The position numbers and the translations under genes were made by a program. From contig CBCXVS010000021.1 in NCBI GenBank assembly GCA_965178525.1, positions 1 to 41,576 on the forward strand: a stretch of DNA of 41,576 bases. Reading direction: 5' to 3'. The DNA comes from CBCXVS01 sp965178525. GTDB taxonomy: Bacteria > Tectomicrobia > Entotheonellia > Entotheonellales > Entotheonellaceae. The stretch's first letter is position 1; every line of letters begins with the position of its first letter. Under the pieces are notes generated by a model that saw only the letters and a list, made by a program, of their open reading frames with translations, had not been told where the DNA came from and searched no databases. Positions 32,472 to 40,304 of the stretch are shown here, piece by piece.

Positions 32472-33962
32472 ATGGCACAGATGGTCTTAAATCCGGCCTA
32501 CAGCCTGAAAGAATTTCGTCTCTTGCCTGGCTATACCCCAGCCGATGGCGGGTTTCAACACGTCACGTTGGCAACCAAGTTGTGCCGTCAAGGGGACGAC
32601 TTTGTGCGCCTGCGCACGCCGATTCTCAGTGCCGCGATGCAAGCCGTCACGAATGTGGATATGGCCATTGCCATGGCGCAGCTAGGCGGTATCGGCGTCC
32701 TTCCGGTGAGTCAGCGTATCGAGGAGCAATGCGCCAAAATGGATGCGGTGAAACGGTACAAAGCCGGATTTCAGACGCAGATTATCACGCTTGCGCCCAC
32801 GCAGTCGATCGGCGATGTCATCGATATGATGACCGAAACCCGCTATACGACCTTCCCCGTGACCGACACTGGCCTGTTTCACGGCCGGCTGCTTGGCGTC
32901 ATCACCGACAAAGATTTCGATGTTCGCTACGATCGCGACTGCCGCGTCGAAGACCGCATGAAGACCGATGTCCAAGTCGGCGTCGCGATCGACGATCTCA
33001 AAGTCGCCAATCAACTGATGATCGCGTACGGCCGCGGGTTTTTACCCGTCGTCTCAGCCGAGGGCACGCTCCTCTCCGTCGTCTTCAAAAAGGATCTCGA
33101 TAAGCAGATCAAGCATCCGCATGCCACCATCGATGCGCAGAAGCGCTTGTGTGTCGGCGCCGCCATTTCGACCCATCCCGAAGACCGCGAGCGCGTCCAA
33201 GCCTTGCTCGAACACGGCGTAGATGTGCTCGTCATCGATGCCTCAGACGGCCATACCGCGTTTCAACACGAGACCCTCGTCTGGATCAAATCCCATTTTG
33301 ACGTGCCAGTGATCGCGGGGAACATCGTCACGGCTGAAGGCTTCCGCTTTCTCGCCGATGCCGGGGCGGATGCCGTCAAAGTCGGCATGGGAATCGGCTC
33401 CGGCTGCACGACGCAAGAGGTCAAAGCCACTGGCCGGGGCCAGGGTACTGCGCTCCTGGAGGTTGCAGCGGCGCGCGCCCACGTGGCGGCGCGCACGGGC
33501 GCCTATATTCCCCTCATCGCCGACGGCGGCATGCGCACCCCCGCCGAGATGGTCATTGCGCTGGCGCTCGGGGCCGACACGGTCATGCTGGGCAATCTCT
33601 TGGCGCGTTTTACCGAGAGTCACGGCAACGTGGTACGCAATGCCGCTGGCGAATGGGTGAAGGAATACTGGATGGAAGGAAGTGCAAAGGCGCGGAATCA
33701 TCGGCGTTATGCGCAACTCACGGAGATGGCCTTTGAAGAGGGCGTGGACGGCTATGTGCCGCATGTAGGATCGATCTACGACCACCTGACGGTCATGCTG
33801 CAAATGGTCCGGGCGTCGTGTGCCACGGCCGGGTGCGGCACGATTGATGAGCTGCATGATCACGCCGTGCTGGAGCGGCAATCCCCTCAGGCCTTGCAGG
33901 ATGGGATGATTCACGGCATGGCGCTGGCGCCGCATGCACATGTGAATGGTCACGGCGGCTGA
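32472..33962 (+). CDS. guaB: IMP dehydrogenase
   Basis: The 496-aa protein has the IMPDH barrel with an inserted CBS pair at about residues 105-215 (FPVTDTGLFHGRLLGVITDK, then FLPVVSAEGTLLSVVFKKDL). The catalytic loop is KVGMGIGSGCTTQEVKATGR with nucleophile C312, and YIPLIADGGMRTPAEMV follows. The Arg-Tyr of the mobile flap may be HRRYAQ near 415. IMPDH oxidises IMP to XMP, the committed step to GMP. Oddities are the SGC in place of the usual SIC loop, and the location next to a LysR regulator and a hydrolase rather than guaA. It may be a second, regulated isoform. AGAGGTG lies 8 nt upstream of the ATG. Confidence 0.88.
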   Translation: MAQMVLNPAYSLKEFRLLPGYTPADGGFQHVTLATKLCRQGDDFVRLRTPILSAAMQAVTNVDMAIAMAQLGGIGVLPVSQRIEEQCAKMDAVKRYKAGFQTQIITLAPTQSIGDVIDMMTETRYTTFPVTDTGLFHGRLLGVITDKDFDVRYDRDCRVEDRMKTDVQVGVAIDDLKVANQLMIAYGRGFLPVVSAEGTLLSVVFKKDLDKQIKHPHATIDAQKRLCVGAAISTHPEDRERVQALLEHGVDVLVIDASDGHTAFQHETLVWIKSHFDVPVIAGNIVTAEGFRFLADAGADAVKVGMGIGSGCTTQEVKATGRGQGTALLEVAAARAHVAARTGAYIPLIADGGMRTPAEMVIALALGADTVMLGNLLARFTESHGNVVRNAAGEWVKEYWMEGSAKARNHRRYAQLTEMAFEEGVDGYVPHVGSIYDHLTVMLQMVRASCATAGCGTIDELHDHAVLERQSPQALQDGMIHGMALAPHAHVNGHGG

Positions 33963-33982
33963 ATTTCCACAGGAGGGACATT

Positions 33983-34759
33983 GTGCCACCCGAGAGCATG
34001 AACGCACACCATAGGCTCGCTCTGGCATGTTCGACAATCCTGGCTGCAACCCACGAGCACCGCCCTCCCCTCCTCCTGATTCATGGCTCAGCCAACTCGG
34101 CAAGCGTGTGGACGCTTTGGCATCAGGAACTCGCCACGCACGGGTGGTCCTCCTATGCTCTCGACCTTCGTGGACACGGACGCAGCCCTACCGTCGATCT
34201 CGCACGCGTTAGCATGGCGGATTATGCGGACGATGTGTACACGCTCCTGCGGCAGTTGCGCCAGCCCCCGATTCTAGTGGGCTGGAGCATGGGCGGCCTC
34301 ATTGCCATGATGGTGGCGGCCGCAGGCGGTGTCCCGGCGTGCGTGGTGCTGGCGCCCAGCCTCCCCGCCCAGCATGTCGACACCACCATGTCCCCGCGAA
34401 CAGGCGTGATGACGGCCGAAGCCTATGGCATTACCAGCACCGATCCGGCCGAGCAGCCTGCCATGCCGGATCTGAACCTAGACGAGCGGCGGATAGCCCT
34501 GGATTCTTGCGGTCCCGAGTCACTCTACGCCCGCGATGATCGGCAGCGCGGTATTGTCATGACGGCCCTGCCCTGCCCGCTACTCCTCGTCACCGGCGCG
34601 GCAGACACGTTATGGCCGAGTAGCCGTTACGATGGCCTCTGGCTGCCGGCGACGCGGATACAGATGGACGGGGCTTCGCACTGGGGTCTGGTGTTGAATG
34701 GACGGGCGCTGAGGGCTCATATCCCGCAGATTGTCGCTTGGGTGGAACAGGCGACCTAA
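33983..34759 (+). CDS. Alpha/beta hydrolase
   Basis: The 258-aa protein has LLLIHGSANSASVWTLW (oxyanion HG), LDLRGHGRSPTVD, the nucleophile elbow VGWSMGGL, acid Asp in TGAADTLWP and His in GASHWGLV. That is a complete Ser-Asp-His triad of the alpha/beta fold. It starts with GTG at 33983, 20 nt after IMPDH, with AGGAGGG upstream, so the two are probably cotranscribed and controlled by the LysR protein. Substrate unknown; no signal peptide. Confidence 0.88.
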   Translation: MPPESMNAHHRLALACSTILAATHEHRPPLLLIHGSANSASVWTLWHQELATHGWSSYALDLRGHGRSPTVDLARVSMADYADDVYTLLRQLRQPPILVGWSMGGLIAMMVAAAGGVPACVVLAPSLPAQHVDTTMSPRTGVMTAEAYGITSTDPAEQPAMPDLNLDERRIALDSCGPESLYARDDRQRGIVMTALPCPLLLVTGAADTLWPSSRYDGLWLPATRIQMDGASHWGLVLNGRALRAHIPQIVAWVEQAT

Positions 34760-35174
34760 GGGCAACAATTACAATGACATCATGTGTACCTCACCTTGAG
34801 CCATTTCACAGAGTTGAATGACGACGGAAGTCAGGAGCACCGCTTTTTCACGTAATCTACACATCATCCCCACATAATCCTTATGTTTCTCATGTGCGAA
34901 ACGAGTAAAATTCCCTCAACGAATTCAGCATAGCCGATCTGTATGCCTGCTTTAACCTCTCTCAGCCTCCGTAGTATGTTGAGGGGGCTGGAGGGCTGGC
35001 CGTATACAAAATCACCAGAGTCAAGTTTTTTTAGTTTCTGTGTCTCACGAATCGTGCTACGTTAGGCCAACTTTCTGTGACGCCGTATGCGGCGCTCCCA
35101 CAGGCTACACACGACTTGCTTCCACTAAAGATTGGATTGGACTAACGTCCATAGCCCCGAAGGTATGAATATAG
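34760..35174. other. 415-nt spacer without a recognised gene
   Basis: It is AT-richer than its surroundings. CGCCG-TATG-CGGCG (about 35080) is a small hairpin. A T-run at about 35024-35031 follows no strong stem. No coding frame with family resemblance was seen on either strand. Confidence 0.4.
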
Positions 35175-35618
35175 ATGGACATTATCGAAATGACAGAGGT
35201 CACCGGCGACCTTGTGAGCGCGTTCGAACGCCTTATGCCACAGCTGTCCTCATCGAGTTCACCCCCATCGGAAAGTGAACTTGCTGAAATTATATCGTCG
35301 CCAGATTCGGCACTATTAGTTGCCAGAGATACAACAAACAATGGTCAAATCGTTGGCACCCTCACACTAGTCGTTTTCCGTATTCCCACGGGTCTACGTG
35401 CCTGGATTGAGGATGTGGTCGTAGACGAAAACGCACGAAGACAGGGGGTAGGAATAGCTCTCAATCAAGAGGCGCTTAAACGTGCCCGTGAAGCGGGTGC
35501 GAAAACCGTTGACCTTACATCGAGACCTGCCCGCGAGGATGCCAACCGACTATATAATCGACTAGGCTTTGTACAGAGGAATACAAACGTCTATCGTTAC
35601 ACTTATATGGCTGAATAA
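35175..35618 (+). CDS. GNAT family N-acetyltransferase
   Basis: The 147-aa protein shows the core GNAT motifs: ALLVARDTTNNGQIVGTLTL, IEDVVVDENARRQGVGIALN with the acetyl-CoA loop RRQGVG, and ANRLYNRLGFVQRNTNVYRY. It acetylates an unknown amine. No good ribosome site precedes the ATG at 35175, and the gene is AT-richer than neighbours. Length is normal, so it is probably complete. Confidence 0.85.
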   Translation: MDIIEMTEVTGDLVSAFERLMPQLSSSSSPPSESELAEIISSPDSALLVARDTTNNGQIVGTLTLVVFRIPTGLRAWIEDVVVDENARRQGVGIALNQEALKRAREAGAKTVDLTSRPAREDANRLYNRLGFVQRNTNVYRYTYMAE

Positions 35619-35898
35619 ATGCAGGGCGGGTTTGCAAATCCGACTTGAGTTGATATACTGCCTGACATTGTCTGTAGTGATTCGTGCAGCTCTCATAGCC
35701 TTTTGTAGAGTTTCCACTGCATAGAGCGATTCTCAAGGAAAGGGGGCCAGTGAGATTGTCAGTTGAGCCGTTACCTCTATCGCGACCTCGAGCTGGTCAT
35801 GTGCCCGATCAATTTTTATAATCAGTTAGTGCCTCGTTGCGCGCTATTGTAACGATATTAGTCGGGTATACAACATGTAGAGGCTGAAGGGAGGTAGC

Positions 35899-37347
35899 AT
35901 GAGCCTAGTACCGAGTTTATTGGCCCAAAAGATTAGCGATGAGGAATTGCGCGCCTCCACGGACTGGACGAGGAGAGAGATCAAACAGGATGTCGAAACT
36001 TGGTTCAAGGATACCGTAAGATATGAACCGGCTGCTGGGAATGTCGCCCTGTTCTTCGCGCGAGTCGTGCTGTCGATCATTGGCAACGCCGAGCATCTAG
36101 ATGAAACGCGGAAAAATCTGGTAGAGAAATTATGCGAGGTTATCGAGCACGAGCGCCCGCTCCCAACCGTGTTTTGGTCTGACTTCGTTCGGACACAATT
36201 GGAAAATCCTGCGTTTCCCAGTCGTGTGCTGGCGAACTGTGTGCAAGACACGTCGTATTTAGGCACAAAAATCGGAAATATCGTCAAGAAAAATTACCAG
36301 AAGCTGGGCCGGATAGAAGATCGCCCTATCCTCGTGTTTGGTTATTCTGCCACCATCGTCGCGGCTTTGCAGGGGCTTCCACCAAGAATATTGCAGGCCC
36401 TGAGGGTTATGACACCTCAACAGAATTTACCTACGCGAGAACACTCAGACGGCGAATTGCTTCGGACAAATCTCAAGAACGTGTCGGTTGAAGTCGTGGA
36501 GAACGCGGAGGCCCTGAGGCGACTGCAGCAAAAAGAACCCGGACTGGTCTTCATGGGTTGCAAGGTCATCGGACGGCGCGAGAATAGGGAGCTTGAAATC
36601 GTCAATTCCCAATATGCTAATCGTTATGCCCAAGCAGCCTGGGAAGCCGGGGTCCCTGTCGGAGTGGTCACGGGTTCTTATAAGCTCTGGCCAACATCAT
36701 CATATGAAAAATACCGATCCAAGCTCCAAAGAAATCGAAGAAATAGTATCATAAAAGGTGAACTTGTCAGATGGATTGTTACAGAAGATGATATCTTTTC
36801 TCAAGAAGACTTTGGCGGTGTTTATGATATTTACTTTACAACTGATGAGGTACCAGTGGCATCGGTAAGAGAATGCCTGAAAGAGAAAAGGTTTAGGAAG
36901 CTCAAAAACAATCCACAAATTATCGAAATGGCAAAGGCTGCAAAGGTATTCAAAGTGCTTACAGGGCCGGAATTGCGCTTTCAGACGATAGATGACATCA
37001 CGAGAATGATAGGCTTGCCATTGGACGGAGTAAAAGTTATTCTTGGAGAATATCTTGAACCTTTTATGGATCAAATCTACCAGGAGCTTATCCATCTCAT
37101 TGAGTTGCGTGATCCGGACCATCACGACCTGGCGCTCGAAGAAAAGATTGAGCCCGGTTTTCAGCGACTTCATAGCCTACAAAAACTGGAAACGGACTTA
37201 ATCCATGAGGTGCTGACGTCTCAATATACTGAGTCGATTGCCCCTGGCCTGGACATACTGAATCGAGCGGACGAAATCAGGGCAAGATATGAAAATCCTC
37301 CCACCACGGACACAGCCTCCCAGCCTGCCGACACAAAGGAGACATAA
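35899..37347 (+). CDS. IF-2B (eIF2B/MtnA-fold) related protein with long C-terminal extension
   Basis: In this 482-aa protein a helical N-terminus (about 1-135) precedes an IF-2B-like core. RPILVFGYSATIVAAL is at 142-157, DGELLRTNL at 184-192, LVFMGCKVIG at 216-225, then EIVNSQYANRYAQAAWEAGV and VPVGVVTGSYKLWP. The N..(Y/T)..A..A....VPV.V...YK pattern and the later YDIYFTTDEVP follow eIF2B subunits, ribose-1,5-bisphosphate isomerase and MtnA. The Asp usual in the GADAI motif is absent (GCKVIG). An alpha-helical extension of about 150 aa has no parallel I know. AGGGAGG lies 5 nt before the ATG. It overlaps the HNH gene by 59 nt, so the two form an operon. Confidence 0.65.
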   Translation: MSLVPSLLAQKISDEELRASTDWTRREIKQDVETWFKDTVRYEPAAGNVALFFARVVLSIIGNAEHLDETRKNLVEKLCEVIEHERPLPTVFWSDFVRTQLENPAFPSRVLANCVQDTSYLGTKIGNIVKKNYQKLGRIEDRPILVFGYSATIVAALQGLPPRILQALRVMTPQQNLPTREHSDGELLRTNLKNVSVEVVENAEALRRLQQKEPGLVFMGCKVIGRRENRELEIVNSQYANRYAQAAWEAGVPVGVVTGSYKLWPTSSYEKYRSKLQRNRRNSIIKGELVRWIVTEDDIFSQEDFGGVYDIYFTTDEVPVASVRECLKEKRFRKLKNNPQIIEMAKAAKVFKVLTGPELRFQTIDDITRMIGLPLDGVKVILGEYLEPFMDQIYQELIHLIELRDPDHHDLALEEKIEPGFQRLHSLQKLETDLIHEVLTSQYTESIAPGLDILNRADEIRARYENPPTTDTASQPADTKET

Positions 37348-37915
37348 CCCACAACGCGCCCGTGGCGCAAGGGAATATCAAGCATATCGTACGTGTCTTC
37401 GCTGGGACTTCGGTTTCACCTGTGCTTTCTGTCTCCTGCATGAAGCAGACTTTGTGCGATGCGCAGTGAGGGGACTTGGACTCTTCACAGCTGAACATAT
37501 AGAACCACAAAGCGTCGCTGTCGACCGAGTGAATGACTATACCAACCTCGTATATGCGTGTCGATGGTGTAACAGATCCCGTTCGGTTGCGTCCAGAACC
37601 GTTGACGGAAGCATTCTCCTCGAGCCGACACAAGTGGCGTGGGCCAATCACTTTTATATCGACAGCGACGAGCTTGCGCCACGAGCTGACGATCCCGATG
37701 CGTTATATACACACGCAGTTTATAACTTAAATGATAGTCGCAAGATAGAGCTTCGTCAGCACCGCTACAGGGTTATCACAGGCTGCTTGCGACTCCTGCA
37801 AGAGGGACCGGCATCTGTTGCAGAATTTACCCATTGGGCCCAGACAGCTCCTGATCCTGGTGAAAGTCGCACTCTGCTGGAACACGCAAGAACGCTAAAC
37901 GAAAGCATTCGCTAA
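37289..37915 (+). CDS. HNH endonuclease
   Basis: The 208-aa protein has a zinc-bound HNH domain: CAFC (C45, C48), then GLFTAEHIEPQSVA with E69-H70, NDYTNLVYACRWCNRSR with C91, C94 and N95. This order (CxxC, EHxxP, NLVxACxxCN) is the standard HNH nuclease site. The N-terminus is basic and Pro/Arg-rich, and the remainder is helical. The start at 37289 lies inside the upstream IF-2B-like gene (59-nt overlap). An AAGGAGA near 37336 suggests that translation might begin later, but no in-frame start follows it closely. It could be the effector of a two-gene system. Confidence 0.85.
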   Translation: MKILPPRTQPPSLPTQRRHNPQRARGAREYQAYRTCLRWDFGFTCAFCLLHEADFVRCAVRGLGLFTAEHIEPQSVAVDRVNDYTNLVYACRWCNRSRSVASRTVDGSILLEPTQVAWANHFYIDSDELAPRADDPDALYTHAVYNLNDSRKIELRQHRYRVITGCLRLLQEGPASVAEFTHWAQTAPDPGESRTLLEHARTLNESIR

Positions 37916-38110
37916 GCGCGCCTACAACTCAGATCCTACGCTGTGATTCCTACGGATGCACCCGACCAATGCCGGTGTGAGACGACCTCTATGCACGATC
38001 TACCTGATGAACTTTTGAGTCAAACCTTGGATCTTAATGTCTGAGCATATAGGAGACAGCCATTGGACGGATAGGCAACATGGAAACATGCGCGTGACAT
38101 GTCATATCCC

Positions 38111-39337
38111 CTACACCACGCCTTGCGCCTGCAGCTCCTGCAGCTGCTCGTCACTCAAGCCCAACAACGTACCGAGAATCTCTTCATTGTGCATCCCCAA
38201 CGTCGGCGCACCAGGCAGTTCCGGCAACGCCCCCCCGGAAAACACGACCGGAAAGCCCGGGACCACGCCATCCACCGGCTTTTCCAGCATCCCGTGACGC
38301 ATCGGTCCCAGCGTGCCCCGCTGGTAGAAATGCGCGTCCGCCATGACCTCGGCCGCGGTGCGCACCGGCGCACACGGCACATCGGCCTGCTGCAGTCGTT
38401 GTAGGGCTTCGTCACGCGTGTATTGTCCCAGACGATGCCGGATTTCCTGGCGCAGCGCCTCAATGTGTTCCCCGCGGCCGGGAGCGCTGGAAAAGCGTGG
38501 GTCTTCATACAGCTCCGGCGCTTCCAGAGCCGAGCACAACCGGCGCCACTGATCTTCACTGGCGGCGGTGATGATGATATCGGCGTCGCGGGTCGGGTAC
38601 AAACCCGTTGGCCCGCTGCGGGTGTTATTGCCGGTGCGCAGGGGCAGTCCTTGCGCCATGGCCCTCTCCAGGGGCTCCATAAACATCAATGTCGCGAGGG
38701 TGTCCATCATCGATGCATCCAGGTACTGGCCCTGGCCGGTTTGATCTTTGTGGCGCAACGCGGCCAGGATGGCCGTGGCGGCAAACATCGGGGTCACCAG
38801 ATCACTCACAAAGATGCCCACCCGAGTGGGTGGTCCGTCGGCCGCGCCATTGACATCCATGATGCCGCTCATGCCCTGGATCTGCGGGTCGTGAGCCGGT
38901 TGCTCGGCGTACGGCCCGGTCTGGCCGTATCCGGAGATGGAGCAATAGACAATGCCAGGGTTGACCGCGGCGATATCGTCGTACCCCAACCCCATGCGCC
39001 GCATCGAGCCCGGCGCCAGGTTTTCGAGCACCACATCCGATTGCTTAGCCAATTCCAAAAACATCTGGCGGCCTTCGGGATGCTTTAAGTTCAGGGTGAC
39101 GCTCTTGACGCCCTGCGTCCGTTTCAGAAATAACATCGAGATATCTTGCTCCGTCTGCCGGGTCGGGTGCATGCCATGGGGACCAGCAAACGGACCATTA
39201 CCACGTACCGGATCGCCACGACCCGGGACTTCCACCTTGATCACCTCGGCGCCGAGACGGGCCAGGTTCATACTTAAGAACGGTCCGGCGAGGAACACCG
39301 TCACAGCAAGCGCTCGAATGTCGTGCAGGGGTTGCAT
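38111..39337 (-). CDS. CaiB/BaiF family III CoA-transferase
   Basis: The 408-aa protein starts MQPLHDIRALAVTVFLAGPF and has LGAEVIKVEVPGRGDPVRG, VVLENLAPGSMRRMGLGYDD, ISGYGQTGPYAEQPAHDPQI and GQGQYLDASMMDTLATL with the catalytic Asp of family III enzymes. They move CoA between acids, for example carnitine, formyl/oxalyl or aromatic acids. It is the last gene of a minus-strand group with the epoxide-hydrolase-like and FAD genes, after a 130-nt gap. Its exact acid substrate cannot be read from sequence. Confidence 0.92.
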   Translation of the reverse strand: MQPLHDIRALAVTVFLAGPFLSMNLARLGAEVIKVEVPGRGDPVRGNGPFAGPHGMHPTRQTEQDISMLFLKRTQGVKSVTLNLKHPEGRQMFLELAKQSDVVLENLAPGSMRRMGLGYDDIAAVNPGIVYCSISGYGQTGPYAEQPAHDPQIQGMSGIMDVNGAADGPPTRVGIFVSDLVTPMFAATAILAALRHKDQTGQGQYLDASMMDTLATLMFMEPLERAMAQGLPLRTGNNTRSGPTGLYPTRDADIIITAASEDQWRRLCSALEAPELYEDPRFSSAPGRGEHIEALRQEIRHRLGQYTRDEALQRLQQADVPCAPVRTAAEVMADAHFYQRGTLGPMRHGMLEKPVDGVVPGFPVVFSGGALPELPGAPTLGMHNEEILGTLLGLSDEQLQELQAQGVV

Positions 39338-39467
39338 GATATCTCCAATCCATCTCGACCATACGCTGAAAAACGTGTTGACAGGTTTCGACGTTCACAT
39401 AAGACGTGTTGCGATCACATCGCCATCCATACAACGTCGGTATACGGATTGTCAAGTTATCCAGTTC

Positions 39468-40304
39468 TCAAGCGTGAGATATCGGATAGATTCTCTCCGG
39501 CAGCTGTTTGAGCTGGGTAGCGAGTTCGCCGGCCAGGTACCACGCCATCCAGTGTTCGGCTCGTGGCACGATATGGAGGCGGGACGACGGAATGGCGCGA
39601 TGGAGCCGTTGGGCATGTACCGGGGGAAAGTGCCGGTCGCGTTCGCCCCAGAGGATGAGGGTGGGGCATTGGATGGCGGGGTATAACGCCGGTAGTGCCG
39701 GCAACGTGCCCTGGTAGCCGGCACACATTTTGGTGATGAAGGCCCGTACCGTGTCTCGCCGGAAGGCGCGCCAAAGATCGGCCCGTAACCGGCGCGGTAA
39801 GCGCACGCCACGCGGCAAAAAGGTCCATTCGGCACGGCGAAAGACGAGCCATGGGAATTGGCGTAGAATCCGCCGGTTGAGCCCGAATTGCCGCAGGATA
39901 CGAATGTCCCAAGACGTTTGGTCATCGCCGAATACGAGCGCGTTCATGACCGCTAGGTGGCGCATGCGCCCGGGATGTTGGGCCGCGAAGGCGAGGGCGG
40001 GCTGCGCACCCATGTCCATACCAATGAGGGTGACCGATGCCAGATCCCAGTGATCGAGCAGGCGTAACAAGCGCTGCGCCATATGGGTCGGCGTGGCGCC
40101 GCCCGGCCACGCATCGCTATACCCCATGCCCGGCCAATCAAAGGCGATGACCTCGAATCGATCCGCCAGGCGTGGCGCCAATTCGCACCAGATTTGTAGG
40201 TTATCCGGGTAGCCGTGCAGCAGGAGCAGCGGCGGCCCGCTGCCCAGACGCGCCAGACGTAGGCGCGACCCGTCTGCTAAGGTGTCGAACGTCGTGTCGA
40301 GCAT
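39468..40304 (-). CDS. Alpha/beta hydrolase of epoxide hydrolase/haloalkane dehalogenase type
   Basis: The 278-aa protein has LLLLHGYPDNLQIW (the HGxP oxyanion motif), FDWPGMGYSD, and the elbow LIGMDMGAQPALA, where the nucleophile is Asp rather than Ser. LILWGERDRHFPPVH gives the acid and RAEHWMAW the His. The Asp nucleophile and HGYP point to epoxide hydrolase, dehalogenase or fluoroacetate-dehalogenase chemistry. ATG 40304 is chosen because family homology starts there; it overlaps the end of the FAD oxidoreductase by 28 nt, so translation is probably coupled. The frame is open further upstream, but only as antisense-like sequence. Confidence 0.9.
   Translation of the reverse strand: MLDTTFDTLADGSRLRLARLGSGPPLLLLHGYPDNLQIWCELAPRLADRFEVIAFDWPGMGYSDAWPGGATPTHMAQRLLRLLDHWDLASVTLIGMDMGAQPALAFAAQHPGRMRHLAVMNALVFGDDQTSWDIRILRQFGLNRRILRQFPWLVFRRAEWTFLPRGVRLPRRLRADLWRAFRRDTVRAFITKMCAGYQGTLPALPALYPAIQCPTLILWGERDRHFPPVHAQRLHRAIPSSRLHIVPRAEHWMAWYLAGELATQLKQLPERIYPISHA

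Noticed and set aside
33243..34103. 286-codon minus-strand frame across IMPDH and hydrolase
   Set aside because: Antisense to two well-recognised genes.
35060..35075. GTTAGGC motifs (also near 5109 and 28492) as integron attC core sites
   Set aside because: No matching partner core at attC distance and no integrase or cassette pattern.
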